This document shows positions 27,654 to 36,960 of a stretch of 64,000 bases of DNA, one piece after another. This DNA is from Chloroflexota bacterium (lineage in GTDB: Bacteria; Chloroflexota; Anaerolineae; JAAEKA01), in contig JAYELL010000002.1 in assembly GCA_034717495.1 (NCBI GenBank), forward strand, positions 1 through 64,000. The letters run 5' to 3'. Within the stretch, counting starts at the first letter, position 1; each line of letters starts with the position of its first letter. Below the pieces are notes generated by a model. It searched no databases and was not told where the DNA came from. It worked only from the letters and a program-made list of their open reading frames with translations. The translations under genes and the position numbers were made by a program.

Positions 27654-28688
27654 ATGGAAGAACGCACAATATCCGCCAAAAAGCGCCCGGAAGAGATCGT
27701 CCTTGATTCCGCGTTAAGGCCCAAACTGCTTGAGGAAATGATCGGGCAGGACCGTCTCCGCAGCAATCTGGAGATATTGATCGAGGCCGCCCGACAACGA
27801 GAAGAGGCCCTTGATCACGTGTTACTCTACGGCCCGCCCGGCCTCGGCAAAACCACCCTTGCCCACATATTGGCCAACGAGATGGGGGTCAACATGAAGG
27901 TCACCGCCGGACCGGCCATCGAGCGCGCCGGCGATCTGGCGGCAATCCTCACCAATCTGCGCAAGGGCGACATCCTTTTCATCGACGAGGTACACCGATT
28001 GGGCAGGGCAGTGGAGGAAATCCTCTATCCAGCCATGGAGGATTTCGCTCTGGACATCGTGATCGGCAAGGGTCCCAGTGCCCGTTCCATTCGCCTCAAG
28101 CTGCCACGCTTCACGGTGATCGGCGCGACCACGCGCCTCGCCCTGTTGACGGCACCACTGCGCTCCCGCTTCGGTGCGATTTACCGCTTCGATTTCTACC
28201 AACAGGCGGCGATTGAACAGATTGTCGACCGGGCGGCCAGGCTGCTGGAGGTCGACATCACACCTGAAGGCGCCCAGGAGATCGCCCGGCGGGCGCGCGG
28301 AACCCCTCGGGTGGCCCTACGCCTCTTGCGGCGAGTCAGAGACTATGCTCAGGTCAGGGCAGACGGCATCATCACACCCGCAATCGCAGACACAGCCCTG
28401 GCGCTGCTCGAGGTCGATTCGCTGGGTTTGGACGACCTGGACCGAAAGGTACTGCACACGATTATCCAGAAATTCGACGGTGGGCCGGTGGGCCTGGAGA
28501 CCATTGCTGCGGCGATCAGCGAGGATTCGGCCACCATCATGGACGTGGTAGAGCCTTACCTGCTTCAGTTGGGGTTTCTGGACCGCACCCCGCGAGGGCG
28601 GGTGGCGACTCGTGCAGCCTACCAACACCTCGGAATCGCCCGGCCCGAATCGGACTCGCCATCTGGCCAGCAACCGGGCCTCTGGTAG
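27654..28688 (+). CDS. ruvB: Holliday junction branch-migration ATPase RuvB
   Basis: This 344-residue AAA+ motor drives branch migration with RuvA. Walker A is GPPGLGKT at 60-67, Walker B ILFIDEVH at 107-114, sensor 1 lies in GATTR and the arginine-finger/sensor 2 region in [19 protein letters not shown]. The C-terminal winged helix ends in [17 protein letters not shown] use the ATG at 27654; a TTG at 27639 is less likely. ruvA and ruvC are not adjacent. Confidence 0.96.
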   Translation: MEERTISAKKRPEEIVLDSALRPKLLEEMIGQDRLRSNLEILIEAARQREEALDHVLLYGPPGLGKTTLAHILANEMGVNMKVTAGPAIERAGDLAAILTNLRKGDILFIDEVHRLGRAVEEILYPAMEDFALDIVIGKGPSARSIRLKLPRFTVIGATTRLALLTAPLRSRFGAIYRFDFYQQAAIEQIVDRAARLLEVDITPEGAQEIARRARGTPRVALRLLRRVRDYAQVRADGIITPAIADTALALLEVDSLGLDDLDRKVLHTIIQKFDGGPVGLETIAAAISEDSATIMDVVEPYLLQLGFLDRTPRGRVATRAAYQHLGIARPESDSPSGQQPGLW

Positions 28689-28753
28689 GTGTCCCAGTCA
28701 CTTACATTTGCATCAACTGCCTCTCTCCCCCGCACTGAACTCGGGTCTCTTCA

Positions 28754-29470
28754 ATGACTGTCACACCCTCACCACGTATCGGCATTACGACCCGGACGAA
28801 TGAGAGACCTTACCAGAATCGCTGGTTTCGTGACTATTGGTGGGCAGTCGTCTGGGCTGGCGGCGAACCGGTGGTGCTGACGCCGGAAACGGCCGATCTG
28901 GCACCGGATGAACAAATCGCGCGTCTGGATGGCCTTTTTTTGCCCGGGGGCGGCGACATCCACCCTCGTTTCTACAACGAGCCGCTTCAGGGCAGTGATC
29001 CCGATGACATTCACATCGACCGAGACGAACTTGAGCTTCCACTGGCGCGTGCAGCGTTGCAGGCCGGTATTCCCATCCTGGGCGTATGTCGGGGCCTGCA
29101 GGTGTTGAACATCGCAGCAGGAGGCAGCCTGCTACAGCATGTAGAAGGCCATAAATCTCCCGAGGAAAGCGTGCGATATCATGATGTCGACGTGACATCA
29201 GGATCCCTCCTGGCCAAAGTCCTGGGCCTGGATGGGCACTTTGTTACCAACACTTATCACCACCAGGCGGTGACCATGGACACTCTGGCGCCAGCATTCC
29301 TCCCATCGGCGTCCACGACCGGGGAGCCGCTGCTGATTGAGGCACTCGAAACAGGAGAAGAGGGATGGGTCCTGGCCGTCCAATGGCATCCTGAACGGTT
29401 TTTCGAACTGCATGAGGTCCACCGCCGTCTCTTCAAAGAGTTCGTAGCCGTCGCAGAAGCAGGGCGATGA
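28754..29470 (+). CDS. Class I amidotransferase-like gamma-glutamyl hydrolase (C26, PuuD-like)
   Basis: A 238-residue glutamine-amidotransferase fold protein. The nucleophile is C112 in GVCRGLQVLNI, and the His/Glu pair is H212 and E214 in QWHPERF. The oxyanion-loop motif FLPGGGDIHP lies at 62-71. PuuD hydrolyses gamma-glutamyl-GABA in putrescine breakdown; no other put genes lie nearby, so the natural substrate may be another gamma-glutamyl compound. It overlaps queA by 4 bp (ATGA). Confidence 0.88.
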   Translation: MTVTPSPRIGITTRTNERPYQNRWFRDYWWAVVWAGGEPVVLTPETADLAPDEQIARLDGLFLPGGGDIHPRFYNEPLQGSDPDDIHIDRDELELPLARAALQAGIPILGVCRGLQVLNIAAGGSLLQHVEGHKSPEESVRYHDVDVTSGSLLAKVLGLDGHFVTNTYHHQAVTMDTLAPAFLPSASTTGEPLLIEALETGEEGWVLAVQWHPERFFELHEVHRRLFKEFVAVAEAGR

Positions 29471-30534
29471 AAACATCCGATTTTGACTACTATCTTCCCG
29501 CCGAACGGATCGCTCAAGTCCCCATTGAACCCCGGGACGCATCCCGCCTTCTGGTGGTACACCGGAACAGCGGAAGGCTGGAGCACCGGATGTTCAGGAA
29601 TGTGGTCGACTATCTTGAGCCCGGTGATCAACTGGTGGGCAACGACAGCCGCGTCATTCCAGCCCGCCTGTTTGGCCACAAACCGACCGGGGGCCGCGTC
29701 GAGATCTTGCTTTTACACCCCTTGGCTGACGGCAACTGGCAGTGCCTGGTGCGGGGCAAGGGATTGCGCCCCGGCGTAACCATCCTCATCGAGACGCCCA
29801 AGGCGTCCGAAGCCGCTATCACCGGCACCATCGTCGCCGAAACAGACTCGGGCAGTCGCGTGGTCCGGTTCTCGCCTGCAGTTGGCGAGTGGCTGCATGA
29901 GGCCGGCCAGGTACCCTTACCGCCCTACATTCACCAGGAGCTGGACGACCCAGAGCGTTACCAGACCGTCTACAGCCGTATCGAGGGCTCGGTAGCCTCC
30001 TCGACAGCCGGGCTACACTTTACTCCCGACCTGCTGGTGGCCCTGCGTCGCCAGGGCATCGGTCTGGCTTTCATTACCCTGCATATCGGTCTCGATACCT
30101 TTCAGCCTGTGCGCACCGAACGTGTCGAAGACCATCCCATGCACAGCGAATGGGCAACGCTTTCGGCAGATGTCGCCCGTCGGGTCAACGAGGCAACGCT
30201 GGCAGGAGGACGGATCGTGGCTGTGGGTACCACAGCCGTCAGATCCCTGGAATGGGGGGCGACAGGTGCTCAAGGCCTTGATCCATACGACGTCGATGCC
30301 TGCCCATGGAGACGGGTGGCCGCTTTCGAAGGAGAAACCAATCTCTTCATCCGGCCTGGCTACCGCTTTCGTGCCGTGGATGCGATGATCTCCAACTTTC
30401 ATCTGCCCCGCAGCACGTTGTTGATGCTGGTCAGTGCATTTGCGGGCAAGGACCTGATCGACCACACCTACCAGGAGGCAATCAAGGAGGGCTACCGCTT
30501 TTATTCCTTCGGAGATGCCATGCTGATCCTTTGA
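29467..30534 (+). CDS. queA: tRNA preQ1(34) S-adenosylmethionine ribosyltransferase-isomerase
   Basis: A 355-residue enzyme making epoxyqueuosine in tRNA from 7-aminomethyl-deazaguanine tRNA and SAM. The start MKTSDFDYYLPAERIAQVP is diagnostic, as are GLHFTPDLL, HPMHSEW and FIRPGYRFRAVDAMISNFHLPRSTLLMLVSAF. Length is the family norm. It starts within the stop of the C26 amidohydrolase gene and ends near a hairpin shared with the convergent RND operon. Confidence 0.95.
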   Translation: MKTSDFDYYLPAERIAQVPIEPRDASRLLVVHRNSGRLEHRMFRNVVDYLEPGDQLVGNDSRVIPARLFGHKPTGGRVEILLLHPLADGNWQCLVRGKGLRPGVTILIETPKASEAAITGTIVAETDSGSRVVRFSPAVGEWLHEAGQVPLPPYIHQELDDPERYQTVYSRIEGSVASSTAGLHFTPDLLVALRRQGIGLAFITLHIGLDTFQPVRTERVEDHPMHSEWATLSADVARRVNEATLAGGRIVAVGTTAVRSLEWGATGAQGLDPYDVDACPWRRVAAFEGETNLFIRPGYRFRAVDAMISNFHLPRSTLLMLVSAFAGKDLIDHTYQEAIKEGYRFYSFGDAMLIL

Positions 30535-30566
30535 GGGCATAAGGATTATGCCAACCGTGCCAACAG

Positions 30567-30605
30567 AAAAACGAGGTCTGCCCGATTTCTGCAGGCGGAC
30601 CTCGT
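30567..30605 (-). terminator. Rho-independent terminator of the RND operon
   Basis: ACGAGGTCTGCC and GGCGGACCTCGT form a 12-bp stem (one G-T pair). Read on the minus strand it is followed by TTTTT (30571-30567), so it serves the minus-strand efflux genes; queA converges on it. Confidence 0.75.
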
Positions 30606-30617
30606 CGTGATTCATCA

Positions 30618-30682
30618 GAAACTGTTTGAAAAGTCTTGTCCATGGGTTTGTTGGGTCTTCAAACCCTCTTCAAACAGCTACT
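30618..30682. repeat. Dispersed inverted-repeat element, short copy 2
   Basis: The element runs from GAAACTGTTTGAAAAG to CTTCAAACAGCTACT, so its ends are inverted repeats of one another. An internal part, CATGGGTTTGTTGGGTCTTC, matches the longer copy at 62075-62212 in inverse orientation. It starts at the stop codon of the RND pump gene on the minus strand. Confidence 0.65.
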
Positions 30683-33600
30683 AAGCCTGGCTTGCCGCCT
30701 CCTGTTGCTCTTTGGCGTCCCGTTTTTGCTCTCTGCGCGCCGCCCGATCCAGTCGCCACCGATGATAACGCCCGGTCGCGCCCTCGACCAGACTGTAGGC
30801 CGTGGGTACCAGGAGAATCGTCAGCAAGGTGGAAGTGATCAAGCCTCCAATGACCGTTATCGCCATGGGTTGGCGGAAGCCACTGCCTGAACCCAGGCCG
30901 ATAGCGACGGGCAACATGCCCAGAATCAGCGCCAGAGTCGTCATCAGGATGGGCCGCAAGCGGATGGGACCGGCGATCATCAGAGCGTCGTCCCGCGGGA
31001 CTCCCTTGTCACGTCTCAACTTATTCGTCAGGTCCACCAGAAGAATCGAGTTCTTGGTAACCAGCCCCATCAGAAGGATAAGGCCGATCATAGCAGTCAT
31101 ATCCAGCGGGAAGTTGAAGATAAGCAGGGCCAGCAGGCCACCAATGGCCGCCAGAGGCAACGCCAACATGATGACCAAAGGTTGAACAAAGGAACCAAAC
31201 AGGGAGGCCAGCACCATATAGACAAAGACCATGGCCAACAGCATGGCGGTTCCCATAGCTGTAAAAGCCTCATCCTGCATCTCCTGTTCACCACTGAATT
31301 TCCAGGAGACATCCGGCGGAAACTGCGTGTTTTCCAGCGAATATGTCACATCCTCCACCACGTCCTCAACGACGCGATCGAAGGTGTTGGCACCGATAAT
31401 GACGGCATTCTGGCGGTCGAGTCGATTGAACTGCGTTGGACCGCTCGCCGCCTGCAGATGAGCAATCTGACGCAATGGCACGAAACCCCGTTCCGTCGGC
31501 ACCTGCAGATCGAGGATCTGGTCGAGTTCATCCCGATCCTTTTCCTGTAACTGGACACGGATCTCAGCCTCAGGACCTTCGCCCCGGAAGGTCGCCACCT
31601 CCGAACCCTCGACCAGGGTACGGACTGTGCTACCAATCGTCGCTATGTTGAGGCCGAGATCCGCGGCTCGACGCCGGTCCACCACCAGAAGAACCTCGGG
31701 CTTTCCCGGTCGATAGGACACATCTACGTCCACCAGTCCCGGTACCTGCTTCAATTGCTCCGCGAGGCCAACACTGAATTGATTCAGTTCGTCGGGGTCG
31801 CCGATGGTCTGGAGAATGATCTGGACCGGTTTTCCCAGAACGGAGGTTCCTCCGCCCATCATGGACATGAAGTCGCCGCCGCTGATGGATAGTCCCGGCA
31901 CCTCAGCGAACTCGGTTCGAGCGGAGGCGATGAAATCCTCCAGGGGTTTACCCTCAGCCAGCGCAACAAAAAAGGTGGCATTTTCGGGGGTTCCCAATCC
32001 GCCCACACTGGTCAATACGGAGTCAACGTCCTCCCGAGCCAGAAGTCTTGTCTCCAGTTCGCGGCTGGCCTGGTCGGTTTCGGCCAGGGCCGTGCCGGGA
32101 GTCAGCGACAGGGCCATATTCACAGTACCCTGGTCAATTGTGGTCATAAAAGCTTTGTTCAGGAACGTGGTCCCGTACAGAGCGCCTACCAGGAGGGCCA
32201 CGCCGGCCAGAAGGGTAATCCAGCGGTGCCGCAAGGTCCAACCGAGAACTGTTTGATAGGCCCGATCCAACCAACCGAGACTGGCATGGGCATGTTCCAG
32301 GGATTCTGCCTCTTCCTCGGTGAACTTCGCCTCCTCCTGCTTGAAAAACTTGGCAGACAGCATGGGTGCAAAGGTTAGCGCTTCGAACAAGGAGATCAAT
32401 ACGGCCACGCTTACTACAACGCCAAAGGAGTTGAGGAACTTTCCAACCAAACCGCCAACGAAAGCGATGGGAAGGAAGACCGCAACAATGGTCAGAGTCA
32501 TGGCGACGACCGGCGTGGCAACCTGGGCGGTGCCGTCACTGGACGCCTGTTCGGGCGTTTTACCCATCTCCATGTGGCGGAAGATGTTCTCCCGGACCAC
32601 AATGGCATCGTCGATGATCAGACCAACAGACAGACTCAACGCCAGAAGTGACACAATGTTCAGGGTCATGTCCAGCGCCGCCATGACAGCAAAGGTGCCC
32701 AGCAGAATGAAAGGCAAGCCGGCAACGGTCACCAGGGTGTTGCGGATGTTTCGGAAAAAGATGAATACGACTAAAGAAGCCATCAACGCGCCGATAAGCA
32801 ACTCGCGCATGGCATCGTCAAAGCTTTCTTCCACAAACTCCGACTGATCCTGCACGACGATCAAGTGAAGGTCGGGCCGCGCCTCGCCCAGGAGGTCCAG
32901 TTCCTTGTGAACACGCCCGGCTACCTGAACCGTGTTGGTACCAGACTGCCTGTTGATGGCGATGGTCACCGAGTCCTGTCCATCCAAGCGGCTGTAGGTG
33001 TCCAGTTCCTTCCAGCCATCCTGCACAGTCGCGACATCGCCGACGCGAACGGCCCCCAGAGGTGAAGCGATCTGAAGATTGGCAATATCATCGACCGTGT
33101 CAAAGTTGCCCGGGGTACGAATCAGCAGATTTTTGCCTTCCTGCTGCACGCTGCCGCCGGGGATACTCCAGCTCTCGGCCATGATAGTGCCTATGACCTG
33201 TTGCGGCGCAACATTGCGGGCCTTGAGAGCACTCGCATCCAACAGTACCTGGATCTCGCGCTCCTGCCCACCGCTCACGGAAGCATCGGCCACTCCTTCG
33301 ATCCGTTGAAGGCGGGGAAGGACCTCATCAGAAACGGTCAAGCGAACATTCTCAGCCGCAGCCGTTCCTGCTTGCGCCGACACCGATACATTCATGATCG
33401 GAAAAGAGGAAGGATCGAAAGCCTGCAGGGAAGGCTCGAGAATATCCTCCGGCAGCTCGCTCCGCACATTGGCTATCTTCTCGCGAATATCCTGAATTGC
33501 CTGGTCGACATCCTTGTCCAGATTGAAGCTGACCAACACCATGGAGAAGCCTTCGCCCGACTGGGATTGTACCTCTTCGGCCCCTGGGGCAGTTACCAAC

Positions 33601-33809
33601 GCCTCTTCGATAGGTCGAGTAACCTGATTCTGCACTTCCTCGGGACCGGCGCCCGGATAGACCGTTATCACGGCCAGTGTAGGAAAGGAGACATCCGGAA
33701 AGAAGTCCAACGGCATATTGTTGTACGCAATGATGCCCACCACCGCCAGGGCCAGCATGATCATGGTGATGAAGACAGGATTTTTGATCGAGACATCCCA
33801 AATTTTCAT
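30681..33809 (-). CDS. RND efflux pump, inner-membrane permease (AcrB/HAE1 type)
   Basis: A 1042-residue RND transporter with 12 TM segments and two large periplasmic loops. Family signatures include the N-terminal SIKNPVFITMIMLALAVVG, FFPDVSFPTLAVITVYPGA, the proton-relay aspartates in TM4 (VGLIIDDAIVVREN) and the C-terminal LLGLVTKNSILLVDLTN-type motif. It exports drugs, lipids or other amphiphiles using proton motive force. It follows the fusion-protein gene by two bases. No outer-membrane TolC gene lies in this window. Confidence 0.93.
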   Translation of the reverse strand: MKIWDVSIKNPVFITMIMLALAVVGIIAYNNMPLDFFPDVSFPTLAVITVYPGAGPEEVQNQVTRPIEEALVTAPGAEEVQSQSGEGFSMVLVSFNLDKDVDQAIQDIREKIANVRSELPEDILEPSLQAFDPSSFPIMNVSVSAQAGTAAAENVRLTVSDEVLPRLQRIEGVADASVSGGQEREIQVLLDASALKARNVAPQQVIGTIMAESWSIPGGSVQQEGKNLLIRTPGNFDTVDDIANLQIASPLGAVRVGDVATVQDGWKELDTYSRLDGQDSVTIAINRQSGTNTVQVAGRVHKELDLLGEARPDLHLIVVQDQSEFVEESFDDAMRELLIGALMASLVVFIFFRNIRNTLVTVAGLPFILLGTFAVMAALDMTLNIVSLLALSLSVGLIIDDAIVVRENIFRHMEMGKTPEQASSDGTAQVATPVVAMTLTIVAVFLPIAFVGGLVGKFLNSFGVVVSVAVLISLFEALTFAPMLSAKFFKQEEAKFTEEEAESLEHAHASLGWLDRAYQTVLGWTLRHRWITLLAGVALLVGALYGTTFLNKAFMTTIDQGTVNMALSLTPGTALAETDQASRELETRLLAREDVDSVLTSVGGLGTPENATFFVALAEGKPLEDFIASARTEFAEVPGLSISGGDFMSMMGGGTSVLGKPVQIILQTIGDPDELNQFSVGLAEQLKQVPGLVDVDVSYRPGKPEVLLVVDRRRAADLGLNIATIGSTVRTLVEGSEVATFRGEGPEAEIRVQLQEKDRDELDQILDLQVPTERGFVPLRQIAHLQAASGPTQFNRLDRQNAVIIGANTFDRVVEDVVEDVTYSLENTQFPPDVSWKFSGEQEMQDEAFTAMGTAMLLAMVFVYMVLASLFGSFVQPLVIMLALPLAAIGGLLALLIFNFPLDMTAMIGLILLMGLVTKNSILLVDLTNKLRRDKGVPRDDALMIAGPIRLRPILMTTLALILGMLPVAIGLGSGSGFRQPMAITVIGGLITSTLLTILLVPTAYSLVEGATGRYHRWRLDRAARREQKRDAKEQQEAASQA

Positions 33810-33811
33810 GG

Positions 33812-35068
33812 CTACTGCTCCATCAGCTCGACGGTAGCGAACATGCCAGGTTTGAGATCTCCGGCACCGTCGCCGGCAGGCCGGATTGTGACTTCGATCG
33901 TACGTGTGGCATGATCAAAGCTCGGCGCGATTGCCGAGACAACGCCGTCAAAGGAACGCCCCGGGAAGGCATCGACACGAATCCTTGCGGGCATCCCCTC
34001 GGAGATATCCTGGTAACGCGACTCCTCCACCTTAACGAGTATCTTGACATCATCGGAGAAAAGGATCATGAGAAGCGCACCGGGGCCTGCCATCGCCCCT
34101 TCGGTCGCATCCAACTGGTAGACAAAGCCATCCGTCGGTGATTCGATGGTGGCCTTTCCCAATTGCAGTTGTGCCAGGTAAAGGCCCAACTCCGCTTGCT
34201 TGACGCCCGCTTCGGCAGCCCGGATCTGAGCGGGTTCCGCACCACGCTCCAACATCGCCAACTGTGCCTCAGCGCCTTTCAACTGGGCATAGGCTCCTGC
34301 AATCATATCCGCAGTCGCGCCCTTCAACACTTTGTCATACCCGGCCCGCGCTGCTTCCAGACCCAGGGTAGCCATTTGAAGCTCAAGGCTTTCCGGCATC
34401 ATGCTGGCAAAGGGCTGACCCGCGATGCGGTCATACATGCCCTGGGCGATATTCACACCAGCCTCTGCTTGCTTGAGTTGAGAAAGGGCCAGTCGCTTGT
34501 CCTCTTCGGAGGCCCCTTTCAACGCCTGCTCGTAAGCGGCGCGGGCAGCATCCACGGCGGACCGGGTGGCATCCAGATCGGTCTGTTTGGGCTCCGTCAT
34601 CGCCAAATCCAGTTGTGACTGGGCCAACTCCAGGCCGGCCAGCGCCTGGGCCTGTTGAGCCTCGTAGATGGCGCTGTCGACCCTGAGTAAAATATCACCC
34701 TCATTGACATGGTCGCCAACGTCGACGTTGAGGTCCATGATCTGGCCTGCCAGCTCACCGATCACCGGTACAACCCGATCGGCCATGATCTCGCCGTTAT
34801 AGGTCAGGGCCGGCGCACCAAACAAAGCAACAGCGCCCCCACTTTCCGATTCGATCCCCTGAGCGCTTTCTGTCGATGGTGTGCTGACTACAATGGGCGT
34901 TGGCGTGGCCTGCTGGCCGGCGACTGCCGCCGCCACCGGCTCTACAGGCTCTGCCTGGCCCGTGGTGAACGGCTCGGTCGCTGAACAGCCAACCAGGAAT
35001 AGAAGGATCAGCAGGGCCGCCGCCGACCCAACGCGTCTCAGGGCAATGTTACTTTGATCGTTCATCAT
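33812..35068 (-). CDS. RND periplasmic adaptor lipoprotein (AcrA/MFP type)
   Basis: A 418-residue membrane fusion protein with signal peptide and lipobox LVGC (Cys near 28). A biotinyl-lipoyl half motif (DRVVPVIGELAGQIMDLNVDVGDHV), a long coiled coil (about 140-300, with repeated YEQALKGASEEDKRLALSQLK-like heptads), the second lipoyl half and a beta-barrel domain (KILVKVEESRYQDISEG) follow in order. It is the first gene of the pump operon, transcribed with the AcrB-type permease. Confidence 0.9.
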   Translation of the reverse strand: MMNDQSNIALRRVGSAAALLILLFLVGCSATEPFTTGQAEPVEPVAAAVAGQQATPTPIVVSTPSTESAQGIESESGGAVALFGAPALTYNGEIMADRVVPVIGELAGQIMDLNVDVGDHVNEGDILLRVDSAIYEAQQAQALAGLELAQSQLDLAMTEPKQTDLDATRSAVDAARAAYEQALKGASEEDKRLALSQLKQAEAGVNIAQGMYDRIAGQPFASMMPESLELQMATLGLEAARAGYDKVLKGATADMIAGAYAQLKGAEAQLAMLERGAEPAQIRAAEAGVKQAELGLYLAQLQLGKATIESPTDGFVYQLDATEGAMAGPGALLMILFSDDVKILVKVEESRYQDISEGMPARIRVDAFPGRSFDGVVSAIAPSFDHATRTIEVTIRPAGDGAGDLKPGMFATVELMEQ

Positions 35069-35096
35069 GGAAACTTCCTCAATTCATAAGCTGGGA

Positions 35097-36734
35097 CTAC
35101 CTGCCCCAGGAAATCGGCTGATCGGCCACGAAGCCATACTGGATGGGGACATCGATGGAAAGCTGCCGTTGATTACTGCCGTCAGCATTCATCACCCATA
35201 TCGCCCAATCGCCGCTACGATTGCTGAGAAAAACAATCGATTGGCCATCGGGACTCCACGCCGGTGCCACATTGTGGGGCAACGCATCCACCAGCGTAGT
35301 GGCAGGCCTGGTCAAGGCCACCACATTCTGCCCGTCAGCAGTAGCTGTGAAGATCTCCCAATGGTCCTTCTCCTGGCTCTGGAATGCCAGACGGTTGCCT
35401 CCCGGCTGCCACGCCGGGTCCTGAAAGCGAAACTCGTTCAGGATCGCCTGATTTTCCGCGCCATTGTAATCGCCGGTGAGTTGAATACCGGTGCCACTGT
35501 GGTAGAGCACTCCGGCGTCACCCCAATCAGCCGCCATGGCGGAGTTCAAAGTGGGCAGGTCACGAAAATTACCACCGTCCCGATCCACGCGACTGACTCC
35601 CCAGAGATCCATGGTTTTGAGGGGAAAGAGCAGGTTGTAAGGAAATTGATCGGGCAGACAAATGCCATGTCCGGCATCACGACAAGCACCCTCGCCGTTG
35701 ACTCTGGAGAAGGCGATCGACTGTCCATCGGGACTCCAGGTTGGCCCGCGCAACGGTTCCGCACGGGTCAGCATCTGGCGCTCGTTGTTGCCGTCAATGT
35801 CGATCAGGTGAAGCGTATGCTGCCCACCTCCCCGCCAGAATGCAACGGTCCGGCCATCGGGACTGATGGCAGGATCGGCGCCGTCGGTCAATGGCCTTAG
35901 CGAGTCACTGCCGAGATCATAGCTGTAGATCTTGCCACCCGACCGGTCCTGAAACACAAGCTTGCCTGTTAGCCCGGTCGACCTGGCGGAAGTCGCCGCT
36001 GCAATCGGCAATGGCTCTGCGGCACTGACCACATCGGACACCGGCAACGCATCGACCTCGCCGTCCACCTCCAGAAACGCGGCACTTGCCCAGCCGAAAC
36101 CGTCATCCTGCAACGCCACCTGGATCCAATCCGCATCGACATTTCGACCCAGAGCAGCAACCGCCTCGGAAGGAGCCAGACGGCCGATCACAGGATACCC
36201 GGTGCCAGGACCTGATCGCACGTTGAGTCGCTGACTGGCGGTCGTCACCGTTGCATCCATCGATAACTTATCAGCTCCCGATGAAACCGCTTCGGATGTG
36301 GATGAAGTCACAGTTGGATCATCAGGTGATTGCGCGTCAACGCCGCCGCTGAATCCAGCCGCGTAATCGCTGGTCACGGGCAAGTATTCCACGGCAAACA
36401 CGACCAACTCATCGGTCTGCACCCAACCCGACAGGCCATCGGGAACTACCACAGAGACCCAGCTGGCGTCCTCCGAGCGACCGATTGCCCACAAAACAGT
36501 ACCCCGTGGAAGCGTTTCCAGCACCTCGCCTCCTGGAGACTCGTGCATTGTGGCGCCACGAGCACGCACAATGGCCAGCGTCTTGGATCCGAGCAGGTTT
36601 CGCGACTCTTGCGGCGCGTACGCCAAAACGGGCGTGGTCAGCATCATGAAAAAGACCAGCAACATACTCGCTGTTGCCGCGGGCATCCTCATAATCCTCA
36701 GGGAATCCCGATTAACTATTCCACCGTTCTTCAT
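35097..36734 (-). CDS. Secreted SH3b / TolB-type beta-propeller protein
   Basis: A 545-residue exported protein with an N-terminal signal peptide ending near AYA (residue 40), two bacterial SH3 domains (about 50-110 and 160-225; typified by LNVRSGPGTGYPVIGRLAPSE) and a C-terminal PD40/TolB propeller of five to six blades with repeats like PTWSPDGQSIAFSR and PAWSPDGQSIVFLS. SH3b modules bind cell-wall or glycan ligands and propellers bind proteins. It ends 28 bases before the adaptor gene start, so it may head the pump operon, though its role there is unclear. Confidence 0.82.
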   Translation of the reverse strand: MKNGGIVNRDSLRIMRMPAATASMLLVFFMMLTTPVLAYAPQESRNLLGSKTLAIVRARGATMHESPGGEVLETLPRGTVLWAIGRSEDASWVSVVVPDGLSGWVQTDELVVFAVEYLPVTSDYAAGFSGGVDAQSPDDPTVTSSTSEAVSSGADKLSMDATVTTASQRLNVRSGPGTGYPVIGRLAPSEAVAALGRNVDADWIQVALQDDGFGWASAAFLEVDGEVDALPVSDVVSAAEPLPIAAATSARSTGLTGKLVFQDRSGGKIYSYDLGSDSLRPLTDGADPAISPDGRTVAFWRGGGQHTLHLIDIDGNNERQMLTRAEPLRGPTWSPDGQSIAFSRVNGEGACRDAGHGICLPDQFPYNLLFPLKTMDLWGVSRVDRDGGNFRDLPTLNSAMAADWGDAGVLYHSGTGIQLTGDYNGAENQAILNEFRFQDPAWQPGGNRLAFQSQEKDHWEIFTATADGQNVVALTRPATTLVDALPHNVAPAWSPDGQSIVFLSNRSGDWAIWVMNADGSNQRQLSIDVPIQYGFVADQPISWGR

Positions 36735-36848
36735 TTGCTACTCCTGGAATGGACATTCTTCTAGGTATACTCCCAGTATAGTCGCTTGTCAATTTTCGTG
36801 CATGTGCCAGAGGGGACATTCATGGGCCCATTTTTCCCGGCCCATAGG

Positions 36849-36870
36849 CCGATAGTCACATGACTATCGG
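36849..36870. promoter_or_regulatory. Perfect 10-bp inverted repeat, possible operator
   Basis: CCGATAGTCA, a CA spacer and TGACTATCGG form a perfect palindrome about 30 bases ahead of the kinase promoter. No T-run follows, so an operator is more likely than a terminator. Confidence 0.5.
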
Positions 36871-36898
36871 CTAACAGGAGGATGTGTCGGTCGGCATA

Positions 36899-36928
36899 TT
36901 GATTCCGATTTCCGCCTTGTGTTATACT
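36899..36928 (+). promoter_or_regulatory. Putative sigma-70 promoter of the NarL-type two-component genes
   Basis: TTGATT at 36899 and TATACT at 36923 are 18 bases apart, 33 bases ahead of the kinase start codon at 36961. Confidence 0.6.
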
Positions 36929-36960
36929 AATGGAACAGTTGGCGCACACGAGGTCAGTCG

